DNA of 64,000 bases from SXOA01 sp046153945 (GTDB lineage Bacteria; Planctomycetota; Planctomycetia; Pirellulales; Pirellulaceae), in the NCBI GenBank assembly GCA_046153945.1, contig JBJXFF010000172.1, forward strand, positions 1-64,000, read 5' to 3'. A program made the translations under genes and the position numbers. The notes under the pieces were generated by a model that ran no database searches, had not been told where the DNA came from, and saw only the letters and a program-made list of their open reading frames with translations. Below, in pieces: positions 17,412 to 26,001 of this stretch. Position 1 is the first letter of the stretch, and every line of letters starts with the position of its first letter.

Positions 17412-17422
17412 ACAGTGAGTGA
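16847..17422 (+). pseudogene. In-frame continuation of the helicase repeat region after TAA
   Basis: Directly after TAA 16844-16846 the same frame reads DSGPVGGERDITWKAVNLAL and continues through repeats five (rest), six and seven to a TGA at 17422. No frameshift is needed: a single codon change (AAA to TAA, between GEWPN and DSG) explains the break. Without it the protein would be 1187 residues. A separate start could be the TTG at 16904, but there is no good ribosome binding site. It is either a recent nonsense mutation, a sequencing error or a read-through site. Confidence 0.8.
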
Positions 17423-17501
17423 TTTCCAGCAAAAAAGAACGGGTTCCCTTTCTTCAAGCGTAGCGGAAAGCCAGCCGCTGTTTATTCAAGGATTGTTTGC
17501 A

Positions 17502-17951
17502 ATGTCCAACTTTGAAGATCTCATCAAGATCGTCGTCAGCGGAATTTCAGGGGCGGCAATCGCACTTATTGCGGCTGTAATCAACCACCGGCTTGGGACA
17601 TCGCGCGAACGCGAGCATTTGCTCTATGGAAAGCTGGTGGACAAGTTCATCGAACTTGAAGAATTGACAGGGTTCATCACCGAAAGGCTCGTCAGTTTCA
17701 AAGGATTTGGCGACTACAAAGAAGAAGTCCTCAATACGATGCGAACCGTTGATGCCAAGACCGGATTATTCCTACGTTACAAAGACGTCAACCAAGCGAT
17801 CAGGGATTTCATGAATTCGGCAGGGTGGATGGTTAGTAAAGGTGGGCAGTTTGCGACTCGAGAGGAGCGAGATCAAATAGTGCAAGAACTCTTGACGCAT
17901 CATGGCAATCTCCTAAAGGCTTGCGACAAGGAGTTGGGTCGAAAGCGATAG
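17502..17951 (+). CDS. Membrane-anchored protein of unknown function
   Basis: 149 residues from the ATG at 17502. A hydrophobic N-terminal helix (IVVSGISGAAIALIAAVI, about residues 9-26) is followed by a mostly helical, charged soluble part (SREREHLLYGKLVDKFIELEELTG onward) that probably lies in the cytoplasm. No known motif was recognised. It lies just downstream of the broken helicase and on the same strand, so it may belong to the same accessory unit. GC content is lower than that of the housekeeping genes around it. Small membrane-tethered partners are frequent in defence loci, but nothing in the sequence shows such a role. Confidence 0.6.
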   Translation: MSNFEDLIKIVVSGISGAAIALIAAVINHRLGTSREREHLLYGKLVDKFIELEELTGFITERLVSFKGFGDYKEEVLNTMRTVDAKTGLFLRYKDVNQAIRDFMNSAGWMVSKGGQFATREERDQIVQELLTHHGNLLKACDKELGRKR

Positions 17952-17968
17952 GGATGCAGAGGCAAATC

Positions 17969-18080
17969 GGGGGGCCCCCCGGTATCCAGAAACGGTTTGG
18001 ACAAGTCGAGGAAGGCAAGGCTGGCGATATCGATGTGGACCCAGGGTTTGCCGTCCACGAATTCTTCCAGGAATTCTCCC
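17969..18080 (-). pseudogene. Decayed copy of the leucyl aminopeptidase 3' end
   Basis: On the minus strand this segment encodes FLEEFVDGKPWVHIDIASLA followed by FLDLSKPFLDTGG, matching the C-terminus of the aminopeptidase gene at 18773 (FLEEFVDGKPWVHMDIAGPA, FLDSSKPFLDAGG). About 100 bases are close to 90 percent identical by eye, in the same orientation. The copy starts abruptly and ends at a GGGGGGCCCCCC palindrome (17969-17980). Between copy and gene lie a toxin-antitoxin pair and about 180 unassigned bases. The arrangement fits insertion or duplication at the gene's 3' end. Confidence 0.8.
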
Positions 18081-18263
18081 AGCGCCAGGATAGTTTGAAC
18101 CAGGCTTCTTGTCTGGTCGAGCATCCTTCGGCGGTGGCGGCGACGTCCTGGGACTTTCGCCTTTGGCTTTGTCCCCATCTTCGGGCGAATCATAGATCGC
18201 CTCGCCGACGCACTCTTCCAGAATGATGTACGGCTCCGGCACGCCTCGATGTCCCCCCATGTT

Positions 18264-18533
18264 TCACCTCAATCCCAGCAGCTTGTCATAGTCCGCGTGG
18301 GAGCCGATCCAGAACCAGACCAGAGCGTCGCCATCGAGTGCGGCGACCGCGCGGTAGCTGATGCCGACACGCGCCGAGAACGTGAGCGTGTCGTCTTGGA
18401 CCTTCTTGAAATGCAGTCCCGGATGGCGCGGGTCCGCCTGAAACAGCCGGTAAGCCTCCCGTGCCTGCTGCTGGACGTGAGCCGGCAAGCGGGCGAACAG
18501 CTCGCGAAACTGCCGAGTCGTGCGGGACTTCAT
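18264..18533 (-). CDS. RelE/ParE-type toxin
   Basis: 89 residues. The start MKSRTTRQFRELFARLPAHV and the core LFQADPRHPGLHFKKVQDD, then FSARVGISYRAVAAL and WFWIGSHADYDKLL, match the RelE/ParE/HigB fold (plasmid-stabilisation type). Such toxins cleave mRNA at the ribosome or poison gyrase; which applies here cannot be told. The ATG overlaps the antitoxin stop by 4 bases, the standard antitoxin-first coupling. It lies between the aminopeptidase gene and its decayed 3' copy. Confidence 0.88.
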   Translation of the reverse strand: MKSRTTRQFRELFARLPAHVQQQAREAYRLFQADPRHPGLHFKKVQDDTLTFSARVGISYRAVAALDGDALVWFWIGSHADYDKLLGLR

Positions 18534-18748
18534 AGCCGCTCCGGGTCCAGCTCTTCGGTTTTTCCGGCACGGTGTTCTTCGAGGGCTTCCCGTGCTAGGC
18601 GACTTAACTTGTCTCCCGATCCGGCAATGGCTTGATCGAAGGCGTTCTCGGCGGCGAGCTCCGCCAAAAGGCGAGAGGCCAGCAAATCCTGCTCCTGAGT
18701 GGAACGCTTGGCGGCTTCGCTAAATGCCTGTTGTAACAGCGTCGTCAT
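18530..18748 (-). CDS. Antitoxin of the RelE/ParE-type pair
   Basis: 72 residues: MTTLLQQAFSEAAKRSTQEQ, a helical N-terminus, then LASRLLAELAAENAFDQAI and an acidic tail ending KTEELDPERL. The size, helical N-terminus and position directly upstream of and overlapping the toxin gene identify it as the cognate antitoxin. Similar short antitoxins neutralise the toxin with the C-terminal tail and repress their own promoter. Its start lies 24 bases beyond the stop of the aminopeptidase gene, so it might be read from that gene's transcript or from its own autoregulated promoter. Confidence 0.85.
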   Translation of the reverse strand: MTTLLQQAFSEAAKRSTQEQDLLASRLLAELAAENAFDQAIAGSGDKLSRLAREALEEHRAGKTEELDPERL

Positions 18749-18772
18749 GGGAATTCTCCTAACCTATTCTAC

Positions 18773-20236
18773 TCAAACTCCGCCCTGTCGCGCCACCTCC
18801 ACCAACGTCCTCACATACGCCCCGCTCCCCCCGGCATCCAGAAACGGTTTGGAGCTGTCGAGGAAGGCGGGGCCGGCGATGTCCATGTGGACCCAGGGTT
18901 TGCCGTCGACGAATTCTTCCAGGAACTTGCCGGCGGTGATGGCGCCGCCCCAGCGGCCGTTGCCGATGTTTTTGATGTCGGCGACTTCGCTTTTGATTTG
19001 TTCGCCGTATTCCGCGAACATGGGGAGCTGCCAGACCTGTTCGCCGGCGGCGTTGGCTGCCTGGCTGACGGCGTCGCACCAGGGCTGGTTGTTGGTCATC
19101 AGGCCGGCCACGTCGTTGCCGAGGGCGACGACGCAGGCCCCGGTGAGCGTGGCGAGGTCGATGAGCCGGGCGGGGTTGTGCTGGAGGGCGACGTCGAGGA
19201 CGTCGGCGAGGACGAGGCGGCCTTCGGCGTCGGTGTTGAGGACCTCGATGGTTTTGCCGCTGCGGGCCCGGAGGACGTCGCCCAGTTTGTACGACGAGCC
19301 GGAGAGCATGTTTTCGACGAGGCCGCAGAGGCCGATGACGTTGACGGGGAGGCGGAGCTGGGCGATGGCTTGCATCGCACCCAGGACGGTGGCGGCACCG
19401 GCCATGTCGCACTTCATGGTCACCATTCCGTCGTTCGGCTTGATGGAAAGGCCGCCGGAATCGAACGTCACCCCTTTGCCGATGAGGGCCAGCGGGGCGT
19501 CCCCCTCCTGGCCGCCGCTGTGCTTCAGGATCACCAGCCGCGGGTCGCGGTCGCTGCCGCGGGAGACGGCGAGGAGGGAACCGCAGCGTTCGGCCTCCAG
19601 GCGGGCGAGATCCCAGACTTCGATGGCGAGGCCGTTTTCTTCCGCCACGCGGACGGCCTCGTTTGCGAAAGATTCGGGGTACATCTCGCTGGGGGGCTCG
19701 TTGACGAGGCGGCGGGTGAGGTTCTGAGCCTCGCCGAGGATGATGCCGCTACCCAAGGCGGCTGGCTCCACGCGGCTCCAGAGGATTTCGCCGGGGGGAA
19801 AGTGCTTCTTCTTCGCCTTGTAGAGGTCTTGCCCCACGCAGCCGACGATGCTGCCGGCGACACCACTTTCCGCAAGGTCTTTGGACCAGTCGTCGGCCAG
19901 GTAGTAACCGACTTTGGCTCGCTCTTTTGCGGCCAAGGATTTTGACGCTGTGGCGGCGGCGCGGAAGGCGGTGCCGCGGTCGAAGGTGTTTTTCGGACCG
20001 AGGCCGACGATGAGGGCAGTGTGGGCTTTGATTCCGGCCGGGCCGAGGATGGTGGTGATCTCGTTCTTCTTGCCGGCGACTTCCTTCCGCTCGATGAGCT
20101 TGGACAGCAGGCCGCCGGTGGCCTTGTCAAGCTCGGCTGCGGAGCCGGCGGGAGAGCTGTCGGCGTAGATGCCGACGACGACTGCGTCGGCTTCGAGGAT
20201 GGTGAGGGGAATGGAGGTGGAGGAGACTGCGGACAT
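18773..20236 (-). CDS. pepA: Leucyl aminopeptidase (M17 family)
   Basis: 487 residues from the ATG at 20236 (MSAVSSTSIPLTILEADAVV). This length is normal for the family; a longer frame upstream is repeat sequence. The C-terminal catalytic domain has GKGVTFDSGGLSIKP, VLNTDAEGRLVLADVL and TLTGACVVALG, covering the metal ligands and the bicarbonate-site Arg of the two-zinc M17 aminopeptidases. It removes N-terminal residues from peptides in the cytoplasm, as a hexamer in characterised members. The 3' end of this gene is duplicated at 17969-18080 beyond a toxin-antitoxin pair. Confidence 0.95.
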   Translation of the reverse strand: MSAVSSTSIPLTILEADAVVVGIYADSSPAGSAAELDKATGGLLSKLIERKEVAGKKNEITTILGPAGIKAHTALIVGLGPKNTFDRGTAFRAAATASKSLAAKERAKVGYYLADDWSKDLAESGVAGSIVGCVGQDLYKAKKKHFPPGEILWSRVEPAALGSGIILGEAQNLTRRLVNEPPSEMYPESFANEAVRVAEENGLAIEVWDLARLEAERCGSLLAVSRGSDRDPRLVILKHSGGQEGDAPLALIGKGVTFDSGGLSIKPNDGMVTMKCDMAGAATVLGAMQAIAQLRLPVNVIGLCGLVENMLSGSSYKLGDVLRARSGKTIEVLNTDAEGRLVLADVLDVALQHNPARLIDLATLTGACVVALGNDVAGLMTNNQPWCDAVSQAANAAGEQVWQLPMFAEYGEQIKSEVADIKNIGNGRWGGAITAGKFLEEFVDGKPWVHMDIAGPAFLDSSKPFLDAGGSGAYVRTLVEVARQGGV

Positions 20237-20340
20237 GGGTTTCTCTTGGCGGTCGGAGGACGATGTTGATGGAGCAGGTATTTTATCGGGGAATGGGGGC
20301 GGGATGCAGACGGGGGTCGGTATAATGCAACGGCTTTTTT

Positions 20341-20459
20341 TACGCGAAGACGCTAAGGCGCGGAGGCGCGAAGAAGAAGTGAAGGAGAATGGGGAGAGAC
20401 GGACGCTACCTTCTTCTGCTCTTCTTTGTGCCTTTGCGACTCCGCGACTTTGCGTTAAA
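20341..20459. repeat. Word-repeat inverted repeat (AAGGCGCGGAG/CTCCGCGACTTTGCG type)
   Basis: The left arm (20341-20380) is ACGCGAAGACGCTAAGGCGC plus more of the same words; the right arm (20411-20459) is TTTGCGACTCCGCGACTTTG-like, its reverse complement. It lies just before the sulfatase start, between that gene and the divergent aminopeptidase gene. A second copy of the same word family is at 27884-27998. Confidence 0.8.
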
Positions 20460-20481
20460 GAATCTGGAAGGTCGAGATCCC

Positions 20482-21948
20482 ATGACTGCCCGTTTCGCTC
20501 TCTGCTTCGCAATCCTTTTGTCTCCCAGCAACTTCGCCGCCGCCGAGCCGAAGCAGCCGAACATCCTCTTCATCGCCATTGACGACCAGAATGACTGGAT
20601 TGGTTGCCTGGGGGGGCATCCGCAGGTGAAGACGCCGCATATCGATGCGCTGGCGAAGCGGGGGACGCTGTTTATGAATGCCCATTGCCAGGTGCCGCTT
20701 TGCAATCCGTCGCGCACGAGCGTGATGACAGGGCGGCGGCCGTCATCGACCGGTGTCTATGCGCTCCAGCCGTGGTTTCGAACGTCGGAACCATTAAAAA
20801 ACATCGTGACGCTGCCGCAACACTTCGCGGCCAATGGTTATGAAACGCTGATGGCTGGAAAAATCCATCACGACGGCTATCCGGCGGCATCGGAGCGAGC
20901 GAAGGAATTCACCAACTGGGGCTATTCGGGCGGCTACAAGAATCTGCCGGCGAAGAAGTTCGCGGAGACGCCGGACAACATCAAGCTGATGGATTGGGGA
21001 ATCTTTCCCAGCCGCGACGAGGAGCAGGACGACTGGCTAATTGCCGACTGGGCCATCACTGAACTAAAGAAGCCGCGCGACAAGCCGTTCTTCCTCGCCG
21101 TTGGCTTTCGGCATCCGCATGTGCCGTGTTATGCGACGCCGAAGTGGTTTGACCTGTATCCCACGGACAAGCTCATCATGCCCCCGATGAAAGCTGACGA
21201 CCGGGCCGACGTGCCGGAGTTCGCCTGGAATCTCCACTGGAAGCTCCCCGAACCAAGACTTTCGTGGCTCAAAAAGTCAGGCCAATGGGAGCCGCTGGTG
21301 CGGTCGTACCTGGCCAGTGTGAGCTTCATGGACAGCCAGGTGGGGCGCGTACTCGAAGCGCTGGAGAATAGTGGTCAAGCCGACAACACCATCGTCGTCC
21401 TCTGGTCCGACCACGGCTGGCACTTAGGGGAAAAGGGAATCAGCGGCAAGAATTCCCTCTGGGAGCGCTCTACCCGCGTGCCGCTGATCTTCGCCGGGCC
21501 GAGAATTGCCAAGGACGCCCGCTGCTCTCGCCCCGCTGAATTGCTCGACATGTACCCCACGCTCATTGATCTCTGCAATCTGTCGCCGCGTGAAGAGCTG
21601 GAGGGTCACAGCCTGCTGCCACTGCTGAAGGACGCGAATGGGCCGCGGGAGTGGCCGGCGATCACGACGCATAACCAAGGCAACCACGCGGTTCGCTCAG
21701 AGAATTGGCGCTACATCCGCTATGCCGACGGCAGCGAGGAACTCTATGAGGAGCGGAACGATCCGAACGAGTGGACGAATCTGGCTGGAAACTCAAAATT
21801 CGCCGAAATCATAACGGAGCATCGCCGCTGGCTTCCTAAGATTAACGTCCCCCCAGTCCCAAACAGCGCCTCGCGATTGCTGCAGAAGATGAACGGCATC
21901 TGGCACTGGGAAGGCAAGCCGATTCGCGCGGAAGACAAAGACGAATAG
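20482..21948 (+). CDS. Secreted sulfatase (iduronate-2-sulfatase-like)
   Basis: 488 residues from the ATG at 20482, which opens a signal peptide (FALCFAILLSPSNFAAA). The sulfatase signature is C74-N-P-S-R followed by TSVMTGRRPSS; C74 would be oxidised to formylglycine by a maturase. Metal ligands are in NILFIAIDDQNDW near the start and in LWSDHGWHLGEKG. The layout is that of the iduronate-2-sulfatase branch. It removes sulfate esters from polysaccharides outside the cytoplasm, a hallmark capacity of planctomycetes. No formylglycine-generating enzyme is in the window. Confidence 0.93.
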   Translation: MTARFALCFAILLSPSNFAAAEPKQPNILFIAIDDQNDWIGCLGGHPQVKTPHIDALAKRGTLFMNAHCQVPLCNPSRTSVMTGRRPSSTGVYALQPWFRTSEPLKNIVTLPQHFAANGYETLMAGKIHHDGYPAASERAKEFTNWGYSGGYKNLPAKKFAETPDNIKLMDWGIFPSRDEEQDDWLIADWAITELKKPRDKPFFLAVGFRHPHVPCYATPKWFDLYPTDKLIMPPMKADDRADVPEFAWNLHWKLPEPRLSWLKKSGQWEPLVRSYLASVSFMDSQVGRVLEALENSGQADNTIVVLWSDHGWHLGEKGISGKNSLWERSTRVPLIFAGPRIAKDARCSRPAELLDMYPTLIDLCNLSPREELEGHSLLPLLKDANGPREWPAITTHNQGNHAVRSENWRYIRYADGSEELYEERNDPNEWTNLAGNSKFAEIITEHRRWLPKINVPPVPNSASRLLQKMNGIWHWEGKPIRAEDKDE

Positions 21949-22039
21949 AAGCGGTGGAGTCCGCTGCTGGCGATGCAGACTTGTGTTTTCCACGGTTTTT
22001 GCTTGCCAATTAGCCATAAAACTCGTTAGGCTCATTACC

Positions 22040-23194
22040 ATGCGCCGCTTTCGTCAAGACTACCTGGCTGGCATGCTCCTGCTGGCGTCATGGGCCGGAC
22101 GAACTGGATCTACCCGTGCCACGGACACCTTGCAGATCAAGCTTGCCCCGTTGATTGAGGCTCACGAGGGGAAAGTCGCTGTCGCGGTCAAGAATTTGAA
22201 GACGGGAGAATCCTTCAGTCATCATGCCGATGTTCCGATGCCAACTGCCAGCCTGATCAAGCTGCCGATCATGGTGGAGGCTTATCGCCAGGCGGAAGCG
22301 GAAAAAATTGACCTAAAAGACATGCTCACTCTGCGACAGGAGGACAAAGCACCGGGAAGCGGAGTTCTGACGCAGCATTTTTCGCCGGGGATGAGCCTGC
22401 CGCTCGTCGATGCGATTCATCTGATGATTGTCTACTCGGACAACACGGCTACGAACCTGGTCCTCGATCAAATCGGCCTGCCGGCAACAAACGGGGCAAT
22501 GGAGAAGTTGGGGCTGGCGAATACCAAGGTTCATAGCAAGGTCTTTCGGGGCGACACTTCCATCCTCCCTGAGCGGAGCAAGGAGTTTGGCCTGGGAAGC
22601 ACGACCGCCGGCGAAATGGTGGCGCTGCTGGAGATGCTGGACCAGGGAAAATTGGCCGGCAAGCAGGGGACCAAGGATATGCGGCGGCATCTGGCGGCTT
22701 GCGAGGACAAGCGGCTGAGCCGGCATTTTCCGCCGGAGATCAAGGTGCTGCAGAAAACGGGCTCGGTCACGACGGTTCGGACCGTGGCCGGCATCATCGA
22801 GCTTCCCAGCGGCAACGTCGCGGTGTGCGTCCTGACCAATAACAACAAAGACCGGCGCTGGGCCTCCGACAACGCGGGCGAAGTCCTGGCGGCGAGCATC
22901 GGCCGCATTCTGCTCGAACATTTCCAGCCCGATTGGCGTACAGCCCAAGCGGAAGCGGATCTCGTTCTTCGAGTCGGTTCTCAGGGCAAGCGGGTGGAAC
23001 TGCTGCAGCGGGCCTTGAACGACAGGAGTGCCGGATCCCCAGAACTGAACCTCGATGGCGAATTCGGCCCCGTGACTCAGGCCGCGGTTGTCGCCTGGCA
23101 AAAGTCGCAAAAGTTGCCGGAAACGGGGGAAATCAACGCGGAAGCGTGGAAAATGCTCGGTCTTTCCGCTGACCAGTATCGTCCCTTAAAATAG
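22040..23194 (+). CDS. Class A beta-lactamase-like serine hydrolase with peptidoglycan-binding domain
   Basis: 384 residues from the ATG at 22040. N-terminal signal-like helix, then a beta-lactamase/transpeptidase fold: S71-L-I-K74 (SxxK), S133-D134-N135 (SDN) and K239-T240-G241 (KTG) are all in place and spaced as in class A enzymes. Residues 310-384 form a PG_binding_1 domain (LVLRVGSQGKRVELLQRALN; LNLDGEFGPVTQAAVVAWQK). Fusion to a wall-binding domain suggests action on peptidoglycan (for example a carboxypeptidase) rather than antibiotic resistance, but this cannot be decided from sequence. Confidence 0.88.
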   Translation: MRRFRQDYLAGMLLLASWAGRTGSTRATDTLQIKLAPLIEAHEGKVAVAVKNLKTGESFSHHADVPMPTASLIKLPIMVEAYRQAEAEKIDLKDMLTLRQEDKAPGSGVLTQHFSPGMSLPLVDAIHLMIVYSDNTATNLVLDQIGLPATNGAMEKLGLANTKVHSKVFRGDTSILPERSKEFGLGSTTAGEMVALLEMLDQGKLAGKQGTKDMRRHLAACEDKRLSRHFPPEIKVLQKTGSVTTVRTVAGIIELPSGNVAVCVLTNNNKDRRWASDNAGEVLAASIGRILLEHFQPDWRTAQAEADLVLRVGSQGKRVELLQRALNDRSAGSPELNLDGEFGPVTQAAVVAWQKSQKLPETGEINAEAWKMLGLSADQYRPLK

Positions 23195-23229
23195 TAACTT
23201 CCTTTCATAGCGTTTCCAGGAACCTCATC

Positions 23230-24384
23230 ATGTCTTCACTCAAGTCCCGGCAAGTTGTTCGCTCTTTCCTGGTTCTGCTGGCTATTCTGGCAGTGCCCGC
23301 TTTTTCGGCCTGCGACCACGCCAAAGACCTGGTGGAGCAAGGGAAAAAGCAGGCGGAAGATCTGCAAAAATCCATCGAAGGAAAGTCGGCGGAAACCGCC
23401 ACGAGTTCCACGCCTGCCGCGAGTTCGTCGACCCCAGGCGGCACACCGACTGCAACCACGCCCACTTTGCCTGCCACCGGCAGTTCCGGAGCCACGACGA
23501 CGCCACCCGCTCCGCCGGTCGTACCGGCCCAGGACTACGGTCTCTTGGTGGAGAATTTCATGAAGGTCAAACCGGCCGACAAGCTCGATTCCATGATCGT
23601 GGAACTCGGCGCGATTCCCGAAGAATATCGGGGCCGTTTAACCGAATGCAATGCTGCCGGCAGCAACGTGACGGATGTGGGGCTTTTGGAACTAGCCAAG
23701 TTTCCAAACTTGATCCTGGTCAACGTGTCCTCATGTCAGGGAGTCTCAAACAACGGCCTGGCGGGAGTCAAAGACCTGACCAATTTGGAATCGCTGCGAT
23801 TTGATGGCACCAAGGTTTCCGACGCCGGCATGGCTCATCTTCACAATCTCACTCGGCTCAAGGTGCTGGGTCTGGGTCAAACGGCCGTCACGGATGCCGG
23901 TCTTGCCAAACTTCAAGAATTGCCGCAACTCGAAGAGTTTTATTTATCCGGGACGAATACCAGCGGCAGCGGCCTGCGTAAGGTGAACATTGGAAGCTCC
24001 CTCCGCATATTCCGGGCGGATTCCACCTCATTCGGCACAGCCGGGATGGCAGGCCTCGCCGCGCATAAAAACCTGGAGGATGTCGACCTGACGAGCGCCA
24101 AAGTCAGCGACAAAACGGTCGGATCACTCAAGGGCTTAACCAAGCTGCGGATTCTCAGGCTGAGTCAAAATCAGTTTACGGATGGCGGTGCCAAGCAACT
24201 TACCGGCCTCCTCGGCCTGGAGGAGATATCGTTAGCCAAGAACCAAATCACCGATAAATGCTTGACTGCCTTCAAGCCCTGCAAAAACCTGCGCTATTTC
24301 GATGTGCGAGTCACCGGTGTTACGACAGTCGGCCACGAATACATCAGAAAAGTTGCCTCTCAATGCACGGTTGATTATCAATAG
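23230..24384 (+). CDS. Leucine-rich-repeat lipoprotein
   Basis: 384 residues. The export signal ends in AFSAC with Cys28 as the probable lipid-bearing residue. A Lys/Glu helical piece and a Ser/Thr/Pro-rich linker (TSSTPAASSSTPGGTPTATT) extend to about residue 95. The rest is a planctomycete-type leucine-rich repeat domain with the recurring pattern L..L..L.L..T.VTDAGLA.L (for example VLGLGQTAVTDAGLAKLQEL). Probably an outer-surface or periplasmic protein-protein interaction platform. It starts 35 bases after the serine hydrolase gene, possibly on the same transcript. Confidence 0.85.
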   Translation: MSSLKSRQVVRSFLVLLAILAVPAFSACDHAKDLVEQGKKQAEDLQKSIEGKSAETATSSTPAASSSTPGGTPTATTPTLPATGSSGATTTPPAPPVVPAQDYGLLVENFMKVKPADKLDSMIVELGAIPEEYRGRLTECNAAGSNVTDVGLLELAKFPNLILVNVSSCQGVSNNGLAGVKDLTNLESLRFDGTKVSDAGMAHLHNLTRLKVLGLGQTAVTDAGLAKLQELPQLEEFYLSGTNTSGSGLRKVNIGSSLRIFRADSTSFGTAGMAGLAAHKNLEDVDLTSAKVSDKTVGSLKGLTKLRILRLSQNQFTDGGAKQLTGLLGLEEISLAKNQITDKCLTAFKPCKNLRYFDVRVTGVTTVGHEYIRKVASQCTVDYQ

Positions 24385-24519
24385 CTCCAGGTTCGGGATG
24401 GCTCAATCGCCGGCGCGAGTCGGTGCAAGCTGGCCGTCGTGACCTATGCTTTCCAAGCGGCGCGACCTCTCCCCAGTGCGGTCAGGCGCGATATTCCGCC
24501 GTTGCGGAGCAGAGCGATT

Positions 24520-25872
24520 ATGACGGCAGGCACACTAGCGGGTTCGTCCACCAATTCTTCGTCGCCAGCGGGAATGAGCGGCAGTTTGCTGGCGTCCATT
24601 CTCAATGAGGATGCCTTCCGTCCCACCGATCCCAAGTCCATCGAGGAGACGGGGCTGACCGCCAGTCTCGTCGAATCGCTGATGCTCAAGTATGTGTCGC
24701 TCATCGGCTCCGCCAGCGGCCGGCAAATTGCGGATAATGTCTGCCTGCCGATGGCCATCCTGGAGCCGATCTACAACTCGCTACGCCAGCGTCAACTGTT
24801 TGTGCATACCGGCAGCGCGCAGCTCGGCGACTATGTCTACACGCTCACGGACCAAGGACGGCAGCGGGCCAAGGTTGCGATGGAGCAGTGTGCCTACATT
24901 GGGGCAGCGCCGGTGCCGCTGGAAGACTATCTCGTGTCGGTCGATGCTCAGTCGGTGCGGGCGGAAGCTCCCCGCAGAGCGCAGTTGCAGAAGGCCTTTT
25001 CGGATATCTCCGTCGAACCGACCTTTCTGGATACGCTCGGTCCCGCCATCAACAGCGGCGCAGGGCTGTTCCTGTATGGAGCCCCGGGCAATGGCAAGAC
25101 GACGCTCGCCAAACGGATGACCATGTGCTTCGGCCAGGCCATCTGGATTCCTCGCACGCTCACCGACGACGGACAGTTTATCAAGCTCTATGACGCCGCC
25201 TACCACGAACCAATGGAAGCCGCCGGCAGCGGCATTCTTAAGACGACGGAACACGACAGACGCTGGATCAAGGTTCGACGTCCAACGGTCATCGCCGGCG
25301 GTGAACTGACCATGGATAACCTGGAGATCCGCCACGATCCGCGTTCCAATGTCGGCGAAGCCCCGCTGCAACTCAAGAGCAACTGCGGCTGTCTGCTTAT
25401 TGACGACTTCGGCCGGCAACGGATGAGCCCCCAAGAGCTGCTCAACCGCTGGATCGTGCCGCTGGAAAACCGCTGCGACTATCTGACTCTGGCCACCGGG
25501 AAAAAAATCCAGGTTCCCTTCGACCAGCTCATTATCTTCTCCACCAATTTGGAGCCGAGCAGCCTGGCCGACGAAGCCTTCCTCCGCCGCATCCCGTACA
25601 AGCTGGAGGTCCGCGACCCGGGTCGCGATGAGTTCCACTTGCTATTCAAGTTTGTCGCGAAGCAACTGCACTGCGAATTTCGCCCGGAGTCGGTCGATTA
25701 CCTGATTGAAAAACACTACCGTCCCATTAACCGTCCTCTGCGCCGCTGCCAGCCCCGCGACCTGTTGCAGCAGGTTCGCAATTTCTGCGTTTACAACGGA
25801 TTGCCGGTCGAAATGCGCCCGGAGCACTTCGACCGGGCCGTCAATAGTTACTTCACGGTCGTTCGCTCGTAA
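24520..25872 (+). CDS. AAA+ ATPase with N-terminal winged-helix-like domain
   Basis: 450 residues from the ATG at 24520; a GTG at 24439 would add 27 unlikely residues. Residues 30-125 look like a winged helix (SLMLKYVSLIGSASGRQIAD ... YVYTLTDQGRQRAKVA). The ATPase part has Walker A GAPGNGKT (187-194), Walker B CGCLLIDDFG, a sensor IIFSTN and an arginine-rich lid (DEAFLRRIPYKLEVRDP). The same architecture recurs in planctomycete genomes, often beside pilus or secretion genes, but no such gene is adjacent here. Role unknown. Confidence 0.85.
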   Translation: MTAGTLAGSSTNSSSPAGMSGSLLASILNEDAFRPTDPKSIEETGLTASLVESLMLKYVSLIGSASGRQIADNVCLPMAILEPIYNSLRQRQLFVHTGSAQLGDYVYTLTDQGRQRAKVAMEQCAYIGAAPVPLEDYLVSVDAQSVRAEAPRRAQLQKAFSDISVEPTFLDTLGPAINSGAGLFLYGAPGNGKTTLAKRMTMCFGQAIWIPRTLTDDGQFIKLYDAAYHEPMEAAGSGILKTTEHDRRWIKVRRPTVIAGGELTMDNLEIRHDPRSNVGEAPLQLKSNCGCLLIDDFGRQRMSPQELLNRWIVPLENRCDYLTLATGKKIQVPFDQLIIFSTNLEPSSLADEAFLRRIPYKLEVRDPGRDEFHLLFKFVAKQLHCEFRPESVDYLIEKHYRPINRPLRRCQPRDLLQQVRNFCVYNGLPVEMRPEHFDRAVNSYFTVVRS

Positions 25873-26001
25873 ACGCCGCTCAAGTAACTACGGGTCCCAG
25901 CCAAGTTGCGTTCTGCCTTGCTCTGCGCTATTGTCAAGAACGCTGCCAGGCCGTGCCTCGTCTTAGTGGAGGCCACGCTTGCCGCTCTCAGGGACCCTTT
26001 T

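Noticed and set aside
17913..18260. Minus-strand 115-codon frame starting MGGHRGVPEPYIILEE
   Set aside because: Its second half is an out-of-frame reading of the decayed aminopeptidase 3' end. The first 50 codons could be a small gene after the toxin, but nothing supports it.
13859..18748. A complete type I or type III restriction system
   Set aside because: No methyltransferase or specificity subunit is beside the nuclease-helicase; only the fused nuclease and repeats were seen.
18887..19945. Long plus-strand frame (352 codons) opposite pepA
   Set aside because: Antisense shadow of a well-supported aminopeptidase gene.
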